Origin: Tepidiforma sp.
GTDB lineage: Bacteria > Chloroflexota > Dehalococcoidia > Tepidiformales > Tepidiformaceae
Assembly (NCBI GenBank): GCA_026003935.1
Contig: BPIE01000001.1
Coordinates: 868,001 to 932,000 of the forward strand
Reading direction: 5' to 3'
Length of the DNA stretch: 64,000 bases
Shown: positions 1 through 8,693 of the stretch, piece after piece
Position numbering within the stretch: the first letter of the stretch is position 1
How the letters are laid out: every line of letters begins with the position of its first letter
Program-made: the position numbers and the translations under genes
The notes under the pieces: generated by a model
Seen by the model: only the letters and a program-made list of their open reading frames with translations
Databases searched by the model: none
What the model was told of the DNA's origin: nothing

Positions 1-1719
1 GGTGCGGATGGGCTGACGGCCGGGCGGGAGCTCGTCGAGGGTGGAGACTTCGAGGTCGCCGTAGACGGTGAGGGCGAGGGTGCGGGGAATGGGGGTGGCG
101 GTCATGACGAGGAGGTGCGGGTTGGCGCCCTTTTGGCGGAGCTTCGCGCGCTGCATGACGCCGAAGCGGTGCTGCTCATCGACGATGGCGAGCCCGAGGC
201 GGGGCAGCTGGAGGTCATCCTCGAGCAGGGCGTGGGTGCCGATGACGATGTCGGCTCCGCCGTGAGCGGTGTCGCCGCGGACCTGCGCTTTCTGGGCGGG
301 GGTGAGGGAGCCGGTGACGAGGAGGACGCGCAGGGGCCGCCCGAGCCATGGGGGGCTGAAGACGCCGTCGAGGGCGGAGATTTCGCCGCCGAGGAGCCGG
401 GCGAGGGAGCGGTAGTGCTGTTCGGCGAGGATTTCGGTGGGGGCCATGAGGGCGGCCTGCCAGCCGGAGCGGACGGCTGCGAGCATGGCAGCGAAGGCGA
501 CCACGGTTTTGCCGGAGCCGACGTCGCCCTGCAGGAGGCGGAGCATGGGGTTGGGCCCGCGGAGGTCGCGCTCGATTTCGGCCAGGGCGCGCTGCTGGGC
601 GGCCGTGAGGGGGAAGGGGAGCGCGGCGAGGAGGCGGTCGCGGAGGGGCCCGAGGTCGAGGGAAGGGGCGTCGTTGTTGCGCTGCCACTCGGCCCGGCGG
701 ATGAGGACGGCGCACTGGACAGCGAGGAATTCGCCGAGGGCGAGGCGCTGGCGCGCGCGCTCGGCATCTTCCGGACGTGCGGGTGCGTGGTAGGTGCGGA
801 TTGCCTCGGCGATGGGGGGGATGGCTTCGGCTTCGCGGAGCCACGCGGGGATGGGGTCGTCAACGAGGCCCGCAGCTTCGCCGACGGCGCGGGTAACGAC
901 GGCGCGGATGGTCTTCTGGCCGAGGCCTGCGGTGGCGGGGTAGACGGGCTCGAGGCGGGCGAAGGAATCGCCGGCGCGCTCCAGCTTTTCGAACTCGGGG
1001 TTTTCGAGCTGGAGGCGGCCCCGGTAGCGGCGAACCCGGCCGGCGAGGACGACGCGGTCGCCTGCGCGGAGATTGCGGGCGACGTAGGGCATGTTCCACC
1101 AGACGACGGGGAGAGCGGCTGAACCGTCGGAGATGAGCGCGCGGGCGCCGCGGATGCGGCCGCGGACCCGGAACTCGGCGACATCGAGGACTTCGCCGAC
1201 GATGGTCTGGAGGGCCGACGACGGCTCGAGGTCGGCGATGCGGCGGAGGTTGGTGTAGTCGTTGAAGCGGCGGGGGAAGAGGTACACGGCATCGCCAACC
1301 GTGCGGACACCGAGGTTTTCGAACCGGGCGGCGACGGTGCGGGTCACACCGGGGAGGGCGGTCAGCGGGGATACGGGGGTGATGGGCGGCGGGGCCGGGG
1401 GAGCGGCGGCGGCGGGGCGGGCGCGGGGGGCAGAACGGCGGGGGGCTGGCGGCGCGGGGGCGGCTGGGCCGCCGAGGACGTCGAGCACAGCGCTGACCCA
1501 ACGTTCGCGGTCGGGGCCGGGGAGGGAACGGTAGCCGGCGGCGGGGAGCTGCCGGGCGAGGGGTTCGATGGGGGAGCCGCGGAGGAGACCGTCTTCATCG
1601 AGCTGCACGAGGAAGCGGTCGAGGCCGCCGACGACGGCGGTATTGCGGCAGCCGCCCTGCCGTTCGAGCTCGAAGAGACGGCGCAGCCGTGCGGTGTCGA
1701 GGGTGCGGGGAGCGTTCAT
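1..1719 (-). CDS. recG: ATP-dependent DNA helicase RecG (3' end beyond window)
   Basis: This is the N-terminal 573 codons of RecG, the branched-DNA helicase that remodels stalled forks and Holliday junctions. After a low-complexity Pro/Ala linker (about residues 85-115) comes an HhH-like stretch and an OB-fold wedge domain. The helicase core follows, with Walker A GDVGSGKT near residue 397, the DEQHRFG motif II near 514 and TATPIPRTLA shortly after. The C-terminal helicase half lies left of base 1. The start ATG at 1717-1719 overlaps the degV stop (ATGA), so the two genes are probably co-translated. The N-terminal extension before the wedge domain, beginning MNAPRTLDTARL, is longer than in Escherichia coli RecG, as is usual in Gram-positive-type RecG. 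Family assignment is firm. Confidence 0.95.
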   Translation of the reverse strand, partial: MNAPRTLDTARLRRLFELERQGGCRNTAVVGGLDRFLVQLDEDGLLRGSPIEPLARQLPAAGYRSLPGPDRERWVSAVLDVLGGPAAPAPPAPRRSAPRARPAAAAPPAPPPITPVSPLTALPGVTRTVAARFENLGVRTVGDAVYLFPRRFNDYTNLRRIADLEPSSALQTIVGEVLDVAEFRVRGRIRGARALISDGSAALPVVWWNMPYVARNLRAGDRVVLAGRVRRYRGRLQLENPEFEKLERAGDSFARLEPVYPATAGLGQKTIRAVVTRAVGEAAGLVDDPIPAWLREAEAIPPIAEAIRTYHAPARPEDAERARQRLALGEFLAVQCAVLIRRAEWQRNNDAPSLDLGPLRDRLLAALPFPLTAAQQRALAEIERDLRGPNPMLRLLQGDVGSGKTVVAFAAMLAAVRSGWQAALMAPTEILAEQHYRSLARLLGGEISALDGVFSPPWLGRPLRVLLVTGSLTPAQKAQVRGDTAHGGADIVIGTHALLEDDLQLPRLGLAIVDEQHRFGVMQRAKLRQKGANPHLLVMTATPIPRTLALTVYGDLEVSTLDELPPGRQPIRT

Positions 1720-2555
1720 TCGCGTTCGAGGGCGGCGACGCCGAATGCGCCGGGGCCGGTATAGGTGCCGACGACGGGGCCGAGGAAGGCGGTATGGAGG
1801 GTTGTGTGGGGAAGCGCCGGGCGGAGGCGGTCGAGGGCGGCGGCGGCCTCTTCGGGGAGGTCGCCGTGGGCGATGAACATCTCCCTGGCGCGGGGCATAC
1901 CGGCGGCGAGCTCGAGGATACGCTCGTGGGCGCGGGTGCGGGTGCGCACGCGTTCGAACGGAGCGACCTCGCCCTGGTCGACCATGAGGATGGGCTTGAT
2001 GCTGAGGATGGAGCCGAGGAGGGAGCGGGCGCGGCCGATGCGGCCGCCGCGCTGGAGGTATTCGAGGGTATCGACGGCGACGTAGACGGAGACGCGGTCC
2101 ATGGCGCGGCGTGCGGCGGCGACGACATCGGGGAGGGAGCCGCCGGAGGCGGCGGCGCGGGCGGCTTCGAGGACGACGAGGCCGAGACCGACGCTGACGT
2201 TGTAGGAGTCGATGAGGTCGATGTGGAGCTCGTGTTTGAGGGTTTCGCGGGCGACGGAGGCGGAGTTGAGGGTGCCGGAGAGCTTCGAGGAGATGTGGAT
2301 GGAGACGATGTCGGCGCCGTCAGCGCCGGCGGCCCGGTAGGCGCGCTGGAAGCGTTCGACGGAGGGCTGGCTGGTCCGGGGGAGGTCGCGGGTGGCGCGG
2401 AGGCGCTGGTAGAAGGCTGGGGCGGTGATTTGGGTGCCGTCTTCGAGGGCCTCATCGCCGAAGATGACGGTGAGCGGTACGACGGTGATGCCGTGAGCGG
2501 CGACGAGGTCGGGGGGGAGGTCGCAGGTGGAATCGGTGACGACGCGAACGGGCAT
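1716..2555 (-). CDS. degV: DegV family fatty-acid-binding protein
   Basis: A 279-residue DegV (FakB-like) protein. It opens with the typical PVRVVTDSTCDLPPDL strand and loop and contains the SQPS motif (TSQPSVERF), both associated with binding a fatty-acid carboxylate. In Firmicutes, FakB proteins present fatty acids to the kinase FakA; no FakA-type kinase gene is visible here, so the partner is unknown. The stop overlaps the recG start by 4 nt, a degV-recG arrangement that suggests an operon. On the minus strand a TATACT hexamer lies about 24 nt before the ATG, a reasonable -10. The length is normal for the family. Confidence 0.92.
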   Translation of the reverse strand: MPVRVVTDSTCDLPPDLVAAHGITVVPLTVIFGDEALEDGTQITAPAFYQRLRATRDLPRTSQPSVERFQRAYRAAGADGADIVSIHISSKLSGTLNSASVARETLKHELHIDLIDSYNVSVGLGLVVLEAARAAASGGSLPDVVAAARRAMDRVSVYVAVDTLEYLQRGGRIGRARSLLGSILSIKPILMVDQGEVAPFERVRTRTRAHERILELAAGMPRAREMFIAHGDLPEEAAAALDRLRPALPHTTLHTAFLGPVVGTYTGPGAFGVAALERE

Positions 2556-2605
2556 AATTGTTCAGCTGCCTATGCGGGAGAGTATAAGGCTTCCCGATCT
2601 GGCCG

Positions 2606-2611
2606 TAGAAT
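2606..2611 (+). promoter_or_regulatory. putative -10 box of leaderless rpe promoter
   Basis: TAGAAT ends 8 nt before the rpe ATG. With transcription starting 6-8 nt downstream of a -10, the mRNA would begin at or next to the start codon. No Shine-Dalgarno sequence fits in the gap. Confidence 0.45.
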
Positions 2612-2619
2612 AGCGGGCG

Positions 2620-3282
2620 ATGGTTCACGTGAAGCTGGCGCCGTCGATCCTGACGGCGGATTTCGGGAGACTTGCGGACGAGGTGCGGGCCGCGGAGGCG
2701 GCGGGCGCGGACATGCTGCACCTCGATGTGATGGACGGGCGGTTCGTGCCGAACATCACGTTCGGTGCGCTGGTCGTGGAGGCGCTGCGGAAGGTGACGT
2801 CGCTGCCGTTCGACATCCACCTGATGACGGTGGAGCCGGAGCGGCTGATCGATCAGTTTGCGGAGACGGCGGACATCATCAATGTGCACATCGAGGTGTC
2901 GCCGCACATCAACCGGACGCTGGACGCGATCCACCGGCTGGGGAAGCGTGCGGGGGTGTGTCTGAATCCTGGGACGCCGGTGGCGGCGATCGAGGAGTCG
3001 CTGCCGGACGTGGACCAGGTGATGGTGATGACGATCAACCCGGGGTGGGGAGGGCAGCAGATGATTCGGCGGCAGCTTGAGAAAGTGGCGCAGATTCGGC
3101 GGCTGCTGGATGCGGGGGGCCTGGGGGCGGACATCGAGATCGACGGCGGCGTGAAGGCGCACAACGCGGCGGATTGTGTGCGCGCGGGGGCAACGGTGCT
3201 GGTGTGCGGGAGTTCGGTGTACAACGCGGAGCGGAGCGTGGCCGAGAACCTCGCGGAGCTGCGGCGGGCAGCAGCGGGGTAA
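2620..3282 (+). CDS. rpe: ribulose-phosphate 3-epimerase
   Basis: A 220-residue epimerase interconverting ribulose 5-phosphate and xylulose 5-phosphate in the pentose phosphate pathway (cytosol, metal-dependent TIM barrel). Visible signatures are LAPSILTADF at the N terminus, the metal/catalytic block HLDVMDGRFVPNITFG, the second signature VMVMTINPGWGGQ and the phosphate-binding end EIDGGVKAHN. It is divergent from degV-recG. The ATG at 2620 is preceded by a TAGAAT box only 8 nt upstream, so the transcript is probably leaderless. Confidence 0.97.
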   Translation: MVHVKLAPSILTADFGRLADEVRAAEAAGADMLHLDVMDGRFVPNITFGALVVEALRKVTSLPFDIHLMTVEPERLIDQFAETADIINVHIEVSPHINRTLDAIHRLGKRAGVCLNPGTPVAAIEESLPDVDQVMVMTINPGWGGQQMIRRQLEKVAQIRRLLDAGGLGADIEIDGGVKAHNAADCVRAGATVLVCGSSVYNAERSVAENLAELRRAAAG

Positions 3283-3285
3283 CGG

Positions 3286-3498
3286 TCAGCCCGGTTTGAT
3301 CCCGGCCTCGCGGAGGCGGGCGAGGAGCCCAATCGCGGCGTCGAGGTCGGGGTCGAGCTCGGCGTGCTGCCCTTCGTAGAGCAGGTAGTCGAGGTCGGCG
3401 GCGGTATAGCCGAAGCGGTCGAGCACTTCGAGCGCCTGGCGGATGGCTTCCTGGGTATCGGGGACGTGACGTGCGACCCAGTCGTCCGTGGTTTTCAT
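3286..3498 (-). CDS. small hypothetical protein (70 aa)
   Basis: A 70-residue acidic, helical protein beginning MKTTDDWVARHVP, convergent with rpe with only 3 nt between stops. It has no cysteines, signal or membrane segment. The motif ALEVLDRFGYTAADLDYLLYEG resembles nothing I can name. An AGGTTCCC-type purine-poor leader lies upstream on the minus strand. It is kept because codon use matches the neighbours and the frame neatly fills the gap between rpe and the flagellin promoter region. Function unknown. Confidence 0.6.
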   Translation of the reverse strand: MKTTDDWVARHVPDTQEAIRQALEVLDRFGYTAADLDYLLYEGQHAELDPDLDAAIGLLARLREAGIKPG

Positions 3499-3625
3499 GG
3501 GAACCTCCGAAGGGAGTGCTACCTAGTGTGGCACGGGCGCGGGGGAGCTGCTGGGGCCGGACGGCCGGGAACGGGGGCCCATCGGGCGAAACCCTGAATT
3601 TCCGGGCTGCGGGGAGAACTGTCAC

Positions 3626-3652
3626 TCAATGTCCACCGTGTTCACCCGATTG
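3626..3652 (+). promoter_or_regulatory. putative sigma-28 type flagellin promoter
   Basis: TCAA at 3626-3629, 15 nt spacer, then CCCGATTG at 3645-3652. This resembles the FliA consensus TAAA-N15-GCCGATAA and lies about 86 nt before the first flagellin ATG. The presence of flgM downstream supports a FliA-type sigma factor in this organism. Confidence 0.35.
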
Positions 3653-3738
3653 TCACCATAGAAGCCCGGGAGGGCGGCAACCTCGCCGGGGACGACACCA
3701 CCACGGCGGCCGGGGGAGACCGGCAAAGGAGAACGACG

Positions 3739-5284
3739 ATGACCCGCATCATGACGAACGTGAGCGCCATCAACGGCCAGCGGAACCTCGCGAAGACGGG
3801 GCTGAAGATGGGCAAGACGCTGGAGAAGCTGGCGAGCGGCTACCGCATCAACCGCGCCGCGGACGACGCGGCCGGGCTGGCGATCAGCGAAAAGATGCGC
3901 GCGCAGATCCGGGGCAACAAGCAGGCGCTGCGGAACGCACAGGACGGCATCTCGATGCTGCAGACGGCGGAAGGCGCGATGGACGAGGTGCACGCCATCC
4001 TCCAGCGGATGCGGGAGCTCGCGGTGCAGGCAGCGAACGGGACGTACGCGGACAACGGCCCGGAGCGGACGAGCATCGGGGAGGAGATCGTCCAGCTGCG
4101 GAAGGAGATCGACCGGATTGCCTACAGCACGGAGTTCAACGGGCAGAAGGTGCTGACGGGCGCGCTCTCGAGCGTGGCGGCAGGCGTGGCGGGGACGAAC
4201 CTCGTGCAGGGGGAGACAATCGGCTACGCGAACGCGGGCGCCTACGGCGACGCACCTGGTCTCCGGGGATGCGCTGCCCGGCGGCGGCACGCGTACGGTG
4301 ACGTTTACCACCGCGCCGGCGGGCGACTACGTGTTCGTGAACAACGGGGGCGTCCTGGAGATGCGGCTCGGCAGCGCGACGGGAACGCTGGTTGCCACGG
4401 CGGCGGGCTTTGCGTCGGGCTCAACCATCGCGGGCGGTTCTGCGGGCTCGGTGGTGTTCAGCAACGGCTTCACGCTGACCATTACGACGGACCCGAACCC
4501 GTACAGCTGGACGAGCTTCCTGGCGGACATGGCGGTAGGCGGCAACTCGAACCTTTCGATCAATGGCTTGACGCCGACAACGATCACGGCGACGACGGCG
4601 AGGCCGCAGACGTACACGTTCACTTCGCCGGGTGCGGGCCAGCTGACACTGACCGGGGCGGACGGCACGTCGCAGACGCTGACCATCGCGGACATGGCAG
4701 CGAACGAGACGCGGACGCTCGACTTCAACCAGCTGGGCGTGAGCATCACGCTGCAGACGGGACCTGCGGGGCGGACAGCGGCGCAGATCGTGTCCGACCT
4801 GACGGGAACCACGAACAACACCATCGTGATCGAGGGCACGGGCAACGTTTCGACGCTGCAGGTGGGCGCGAACGTCCCCGATACGCTGCAGCTGGAGTTC
4901 GTGAGCATGCTGAGCGAGAACCTCGGGTCGGCGGCGTTCAAGCTGGGCGGGTCGTCGGGGTTGATCACGACGCTGGGCGACCAGGTGGTGAAGACGATCC
5001 AAGATGCGCACAACCTGATGAGCGCGCTGGACGGGGCGATCCAGACGCTGAACAGCCGGCGCGGCACGCTCGGCGCGGCGCAGAACCGGCTCGAGCACAC
5101 GATCAACAGCCTGGGTGTCGCGGTTGAGAACCTGACGGCGAGCGAGAGCCGGATCCGCGACGCGGACATCGCGGAGCTCTCGAGCGATCTGGTGGCATCG
5201 AACATCCTGCAGTCGGCCGGCGTGGCGGTGCTGGCGCAGGCGAACCAGACGCCGCAGGCGGTACTGCAGCTGCTCCAGCGCTAA
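3739..5284 (+). pseudogene. fliC: flagellin 1, frameshifted
   Basis: First of three tandem flagellins. The N-terminal D0/D1 region is typical (MTRIMTNVSAINGQRNL, SGYRINRAADDAAGLAISEK) and the C-terminal D1/D0 region is intact (ENLTASESRIRDADIAELS, ending LQLLQR). The two halves are in different frames: the first frame loses sense near base 4250 (after NAGAYGDA), and the protein resumes one base later as THLVSGDALPGGGTRTV. The total span is one base more than a multiple of three, so a single extra nucleotide lies at about 4246-4258. Repaired length would be about 514 residues, with a larger surface D2/D3 insert than flagellins 2 and 3 (about 397). GCAAAGGAGAAC before the ATG is a good ribosome binding site. 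Either a real inactivating insertion or a sequence error. Confidence 0.85.
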
Positions 5285-5316
5285 TTCGCGGACTGATCGA
5301 GGCCGCTCTCCCGGGA

Positions 5317-5345
5317 CGGGGAGGTCACGCGAGGTGACCTCCCCG
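5317..5345 (+). terminator. hairpin after flagellin 1
   Basis: Perfect 12-bp GC-rich stem (CGGGGAGGTCAC with GTGACCTCCCCG), 5-nt loop, followed by TTTCCC. Located 33 nt after the flagellin 1 stop. Confidence 0.7.
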
Positions 5346-5470
5346 TTTCCCGTTGTGGTGCGTTCGGGAGGGAGGGGCAGCGTTCACCGGGCGGACACCG
5401 GTGACGCCGAATCTCCACCCGTGTTCTCCCTGCAGTTCCCGTTCTGCACCCCGAAGAGTTCGTGACGGGC

Positions 5471-5490
5471 GCGATAACCAAGGCGTCACC
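5471..5490 (+). promoter_or_regulatory. conserved upstream box of flagellin 2
   Basis: GCGATAACCAAGGCGTCACC. A 16/20 match to it lies at 6947-6966, at nearly the same distance (66 versus 62 nt) before the flagellin 3 ATG. The GCGATA part resembles a sigma-28 -10; no clear -35 is visible. Confidence 0.35.
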
Positions 5491-5556
5491 TGCCCAAATC
5501 CAGGCACGGGGCAGGCCCGGGGTTTCCCCGGGGAGCACGAGAAGGGGAGACGCAGG

Positions 5557-6750
5557 ATGTCTTCGATCGTCACGAACGTTGCTGCCCTGAACGGACAGCG
5601 CAACCTCAACATCACGTCCATGAAGATGGGGAAGGTGCTGGAGAAGCTCTCCAGCGGCTACCGCATCAACCGCGCCGCCGATGATGCCGCCGGCCTCGGC
5701 ATCTCCGAGAAGATGCGCGCGCAGATCCGCGGCAACAGCCAGGCCATCCGCAACGCCCAGGACGGCATCTCGATGATCCAGACCGCCGAAGGCGCCATGG
5801 ACGAAATCCACTCCATCCTCCAGCGTATGCGCGAACTCGGCGTCCAGGCCGCCAACGACACCTACGACACCGCCGCCCGCACCTCCATCGGCACCGAGCT
5901 CATCCAGCTCCGCCAGGAGATCGACCGCATCGCCAACGCCACCAACTTCAACGGTCAAAACCTCCTCACCGGCGCACTCACCGGCACCCTCGGCGGCGCC
6001 AGCGCCTCTGACCTCGTCGTCAACGACGCCGTCGGTGCGGCCATCGCCACCGAAATCAACGTCTCCGGCGCCAAGCCCGGCACCTACACCTTCACCTACA
6101 ACGCTACCTCCGACGAACTCACCCTCACCGGCCCCTCCGGCCAGGCCCAGGTGATCTCCGTCTCCGCCATCGCCGCCAACGGCTCCCAGGTCCTCAACTT
6201 CAACCAGCTCGGCATCTCCATCAAGCTCGCCTCCACCGCCGGTGAAACCGCCGACAACATCGGCGCCGCCCTCACCGCCGCCGCCGACGACACCATCGTC
6301 GTCACCGGCTCCGGTGCAGCAGCCCTCCAGGTCGGCGCCAACACCACCGCCTACGACGTCATGAACGTCTCCTTCAACGACGTCCGCGCCACCTCGGCCA
6401 CCGGCCTCAACCTGGTCACGGGCGGCGGCGTCGACTGGAGCAGCGCGGCCACCATCGTCGCCGACAACACCGCCGCGCAGGCCTTCATCGACCAGGTCGA
6501 TGCGGCCATCACGACGCTGAACACCCGCCGCTCCGACCTCGGTGCCGCGCAGAACCGGCTCGAGCACACGGTGAACAGCTTGGGTGTGGCGGTGGAGAAC
6601 CTGACGGCGAGCGAGAGCCGCATCCGCGATGCGGACGTCGCCAAGCTCTCGACGGAGATGGTGAGCAACCAGATCCTGCAGCAGGCGGGTACGGCGGTCC
6701 TGGCGCAGGCGAACCAGTCGAGCCAGGCGGTCCTCAGCCTCCTCCGGTAA
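5557..6750 (+). CDS. fliC: flagellin 2 (intact)
   Basis: A 397-residue flagellin, the filament subunit secreted through the flagellar export apparatus, and the only intact flagellin of the three. N-terminal D0/D1 (MSSIVTNVAALNGQRNL, SGYRINRAADDAAGLGISEK) and C-terminal D1/D0 (NRLEHTVNSLGVAVENL, ending SQAVLSLLR) are canonical. The start is the ATG after AGAAGGGGAGACGCAGG. Codon use is mosaic: codons about 30-330 end mostly in C (GCC, ATC, CTC), unlike the G-ended codons of flagellin 1 and most neighbours. From 5623 onward it is nearly identical to flagellin 3. Confidence 0.95.
   Translation: MSSIVTNVAALNGQRNLNITSMKMGKVLEKLSSGYRINRAADDAAGLGISEKMRAQIRGNSQAIRNAQDGISMIQTAEGAMDEIHSILQRMRELGVQAANDTYDTAARTSIGTELIQLRQEIDRIANATNFNGQNLLTGALTGTLGGASASDLVVNDAVGAAIATEINVSGAKPGTYTFTYNATSDELTLTGPSGQAQVISVSAIAANGSQVLNFNQLGISIKLASTAGETADNIGAALTAAADDTIVVTGSGAAALQVGANTTAYDVMNVSFNDVRATSATGLNLVTGGGVDWSSAATIVADNTAAQAFIDQVDAAITTLNTRRSDLGAAQNRLEHTVNSLGVAVENLTASESRIRDADVAKLSTEMVSNQILQQAGTAVLAQANQSSQAVLSLLR
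5623..6747 (+). repeat. long direct repeat, copy 1 (flagellin 2)
   Basis: Matches 7095-8220 at an offset of 1472 nt with only scattered, mostly third-position differences, plus one inserted base in copy 2 near 7911. The first 66 nt of the two genes are clearly more divergent, which marks the left edge of the repeat. Confidence 0.85.
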
Positions 6751-6790
6751 GGCTAGCCAGCCCGCCATTCGCGGCCGTCGGCTGAATAGA

Positions 6791-6817
6791 GGCCCCTCCC
6801 GGTGAACGGGAGGGGCC
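6791..6817 (+). terminator. hairpin after flagellin 2
   Basis: Perfect 11-bp stem (GGCCCCTCCCG with CGGGAGGGGCC), 5-nt loop, then TTCTTGATT. Starts 41 nt after the flagellin 2 stop. Confidence 0.75.
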
Positions 6818-6946
6818 TTCTTGATTGGCGAAGCGATGCCGCACGTTCACCCGGAATTCACCGTTTCGAACCCCGAGAGCCACCACGGTCACCGGAATGC
6901 CACCGGCCCGCCCCCGAATCGCTCCCGGACGCGGGTTCGCCACCGG

Positions 6947-6966
6947 GCGATACCCAAGCTGACACC
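6947..6966 (+). promoter_or_regulatory. conserved upstream box of flagellin 3
   Basis: GCGATACCCAAGCTGACACC, the counterpart of the box at 5471-5490, with 62 nt between it and the ATG. Confidence 0.35.
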
Positions 6967-7028
6967 ACGGCCACCAAGGTGGCACCGGCAGCGATGCCGG
7001 GGGAAACGACAAGGGGAGAACAGGTTAC

Positions 7029-8226
7029 ATGTCGTCGATCGTTACCAACATTGCAGCGCTCAACGGGGCCCGGAACCTGGGCATCACGAACGTGAAGATG
7101 GGGAAAGTGCTGGAGAAGCTCTCCAGCGGCTACCGCATCAACCGCGCGGCCGATGACGCCGCCGGCCTCGGCATCTCGGAGAAGATGCGCGCGCAGATCC
7201 GCGGCAACAGCCAGGCCATCCGCAACGCCCAGGACGGCATCTCGATGATCCAGACCGCCGAAGGCGCCATGGACGAGATCCACTCCATCCTCCAGCGTAT
7301 GCGCGAACTCGGCGTCCAGGCCGCCAACGACACCTACGACACCGCCGCCCGCACCTCCATCGGCACCGAGCTCATCCAGCTCCGCCAGGAGATCGACCGC
7401 ATCGCCAACGCCACCAACTTCAACGGTCAAAACCTCCTCACCGGCGCACTCACCGGCACCCTCGGCGGCGCCAGCGCCTCTGACCTCGTCGTCAACGACG
7501 CCGTCGGTGCGGCCATCGCCACCGAAATCAACGTCTCCGGCGCCAAGCCCGGCACCTACACCTTCACCTACAACGCTACCTCCGACGAACTCACCCTCAC
7601 CGGCCCCTCCGGCCAGGCCCAGGTGATCTCCGTCTCCGCCATCGCCGCCAACGGCTCCCAGGTCCTCAACTTCAACCAGCTCGGCATCTCCATCAAGCTC
7701 GCCTCCACCGCCGGTGAAACCGCCGACAACATCGGCGCCGCCCTCACCGCAGCCGCCAATGACACCATCGTCGTCACCGGCTCCGGTGCAGCAGCCCTCC
7801 AGGTCGGCGCCAACACCACCGCCTACGACGTCATGAACGTCTCCTTCAACGACGTCCGCGCCACCTCGGCCACCGGCCTCAACCTGGTCACGGCCGGCGG
7901 CGTCGACTGGACGCAGCGCGGCCACCATCGTCGCCGACAACACCGCCGCGCAGGCGTTCATCGACCAGGTCGATGCGGCGATCACGACGCTGAACACCCG
8001 CCGCTCCGACCTCGGTGCCGCGCAGAACCGGCTCGAGCACACGGTGAACCAGCTCGGCGTGGCGGTGGAGAACCTGACGGCGAGCGAGAGCCGCATCCGC
8101 GATGCGGACATCGCCAAGCTCTCGAGCGAGCTCGCGAGCAACACGATCCTGCAGCAGGCGGGTACGGCGGTCCTGGCGCAGGCGAACCAGTCGAGCCAGG
8201 CGGTCCTCAGCCTCCTCCGGGGCTAG
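7029..8226 (+). pseudogene. fliC: flagellin 3, frameshifted
   Basis: Third tandem flagellin. It is in frame from MSSIVTNIAALNGARNL to GGVDW near 7910, then shifts. Alignment with flagellin 2 locates the cause: flagellin 2 has GACTGGAGCAGCGCGG where this gene has GACTGGACGCAGCGCGG, one extra base at 7911-7914. The expected C-terminus continues one frame over (NQLGVAVENLTASESRIRDAD, ending SQAVLSLLRG, stop 8224-8226). Without repair the D0 C-terminal helix is lost and the product could not polymerise. It shares its central and 3' sequence with flagellin 2. SD AAGGGGAGAAC precedes the ATG. Confidence 0.85.
7095..8220 (+). repeat. long direct repeat, copy 2 (flagellin 3)
   Basis: Partner of 5623-6747. 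Differences seen include GCC/GCG, GAT/GAC, TCC/TCG and GACGAC/AATGAC changes and the single inserted base near 7911. Confidence 0.85.
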
Positions 8227-8251
8227 GCGGCGGCTGAGCCTCGACTGACGG

Positions 8252-8280
8252 CGGGCCCCCGGTGACGAACCGGGGGCCCG
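8252..8280 (+). terminator. hairpin after flagellin 3
   Basis: 12-bp stem (CGGGCCCCCGGT with ACCGGGGGCCCG), 5-nt loop, followed by TTGCG. Starts 26 nt after the flagellin 3 stop. Confidence 0.7.
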
Positions 8281-8304
8281 TTGCGTGTCGATGGGGGTCG
8301 AGCC

Positions 8305-8332
8305 TCAAGGTCGGGGAAACGGGGACCGATGA
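8305..8332 (+). promoter_or_regulatory. putative sigma-28 type promoter of flaG-fliD operon
   Basis: TCAA at 8305-8308, 16-nt spacer, ACCGATGA at 8325-8332, about 28 nt before the flaG start. Same pattern as upstream of flagellin 1. Confidence 0.3.
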
Positions 8333-8360
8333 TCAGGTAGTTTCCGGAAGGGACAGGGCC

Positions 8361-8690
8361 ATGCGGGAGCTTAGACTCGCGGGTATCGAACCGGTCCGCA
8401 TCTCGCCAGCATCGGTGGCATGGGGCCCGCCGGGGAAGCAGGAGCGGCGTCAGCCGCGGCCGCGGCGGGAAGATGCGGGGCGGGAGCGGATGGTCCGCAT
8501 GCTGGCCCCGGGCCACGACCCGGCAACGCTGGAACTGGAGTACGTCGTGGACCAAGAGGGGATGATGGTTGCCGTGCAGGTTCGCGACGCTGTGACGGGG
8601 GATGTGGTGGCGCGGGTGCGGGCCGAGGACCTCTGGCGGCTGGCGAGCGAGGAGGCCGCGGGCGGACTCCTGCTGGAACGGCGAGGTTGA
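8361..8690 (+). CDS. flaG: FlaG-like flagellar protein
   Basis: A 109-residue protein. The first half is basic and Pro/Arg-rich; the second half has the FlaG fold pattern ELEYVVDQEGMMVAVQVRDAVTGDVVARV, in which a strand with a conserved VQV-D-TG-V motif precedes a charged helix (AEDLWRLASEEAA). FlaG proteins influence filament length and capping. The position immediately before fliD is the usual one. The start ATG follows GGAAGGGACAGGGCC; the fliD ATG is 3 nt after the stop, so they are co-transcribed. The assignment rests on the C-terminal half and gene order. Confidence 0.7.
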   Translation: MRELRLAGIEPVRISPASVAWGPPGKQERRQPRPRREDAGRERMVRMLAPGHDPATLELEYVVDQEGMMVAVQVRDAVTGDVVARVRAEDLWRLASEEAAGGLLLERRG

Positions 8691-8693
8691 GCG

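Noticed and set aside
115-1122. 335-codon acidic open frame on the + strand
   Set aside because: Exactly antisense to the helicase motifs of recG.
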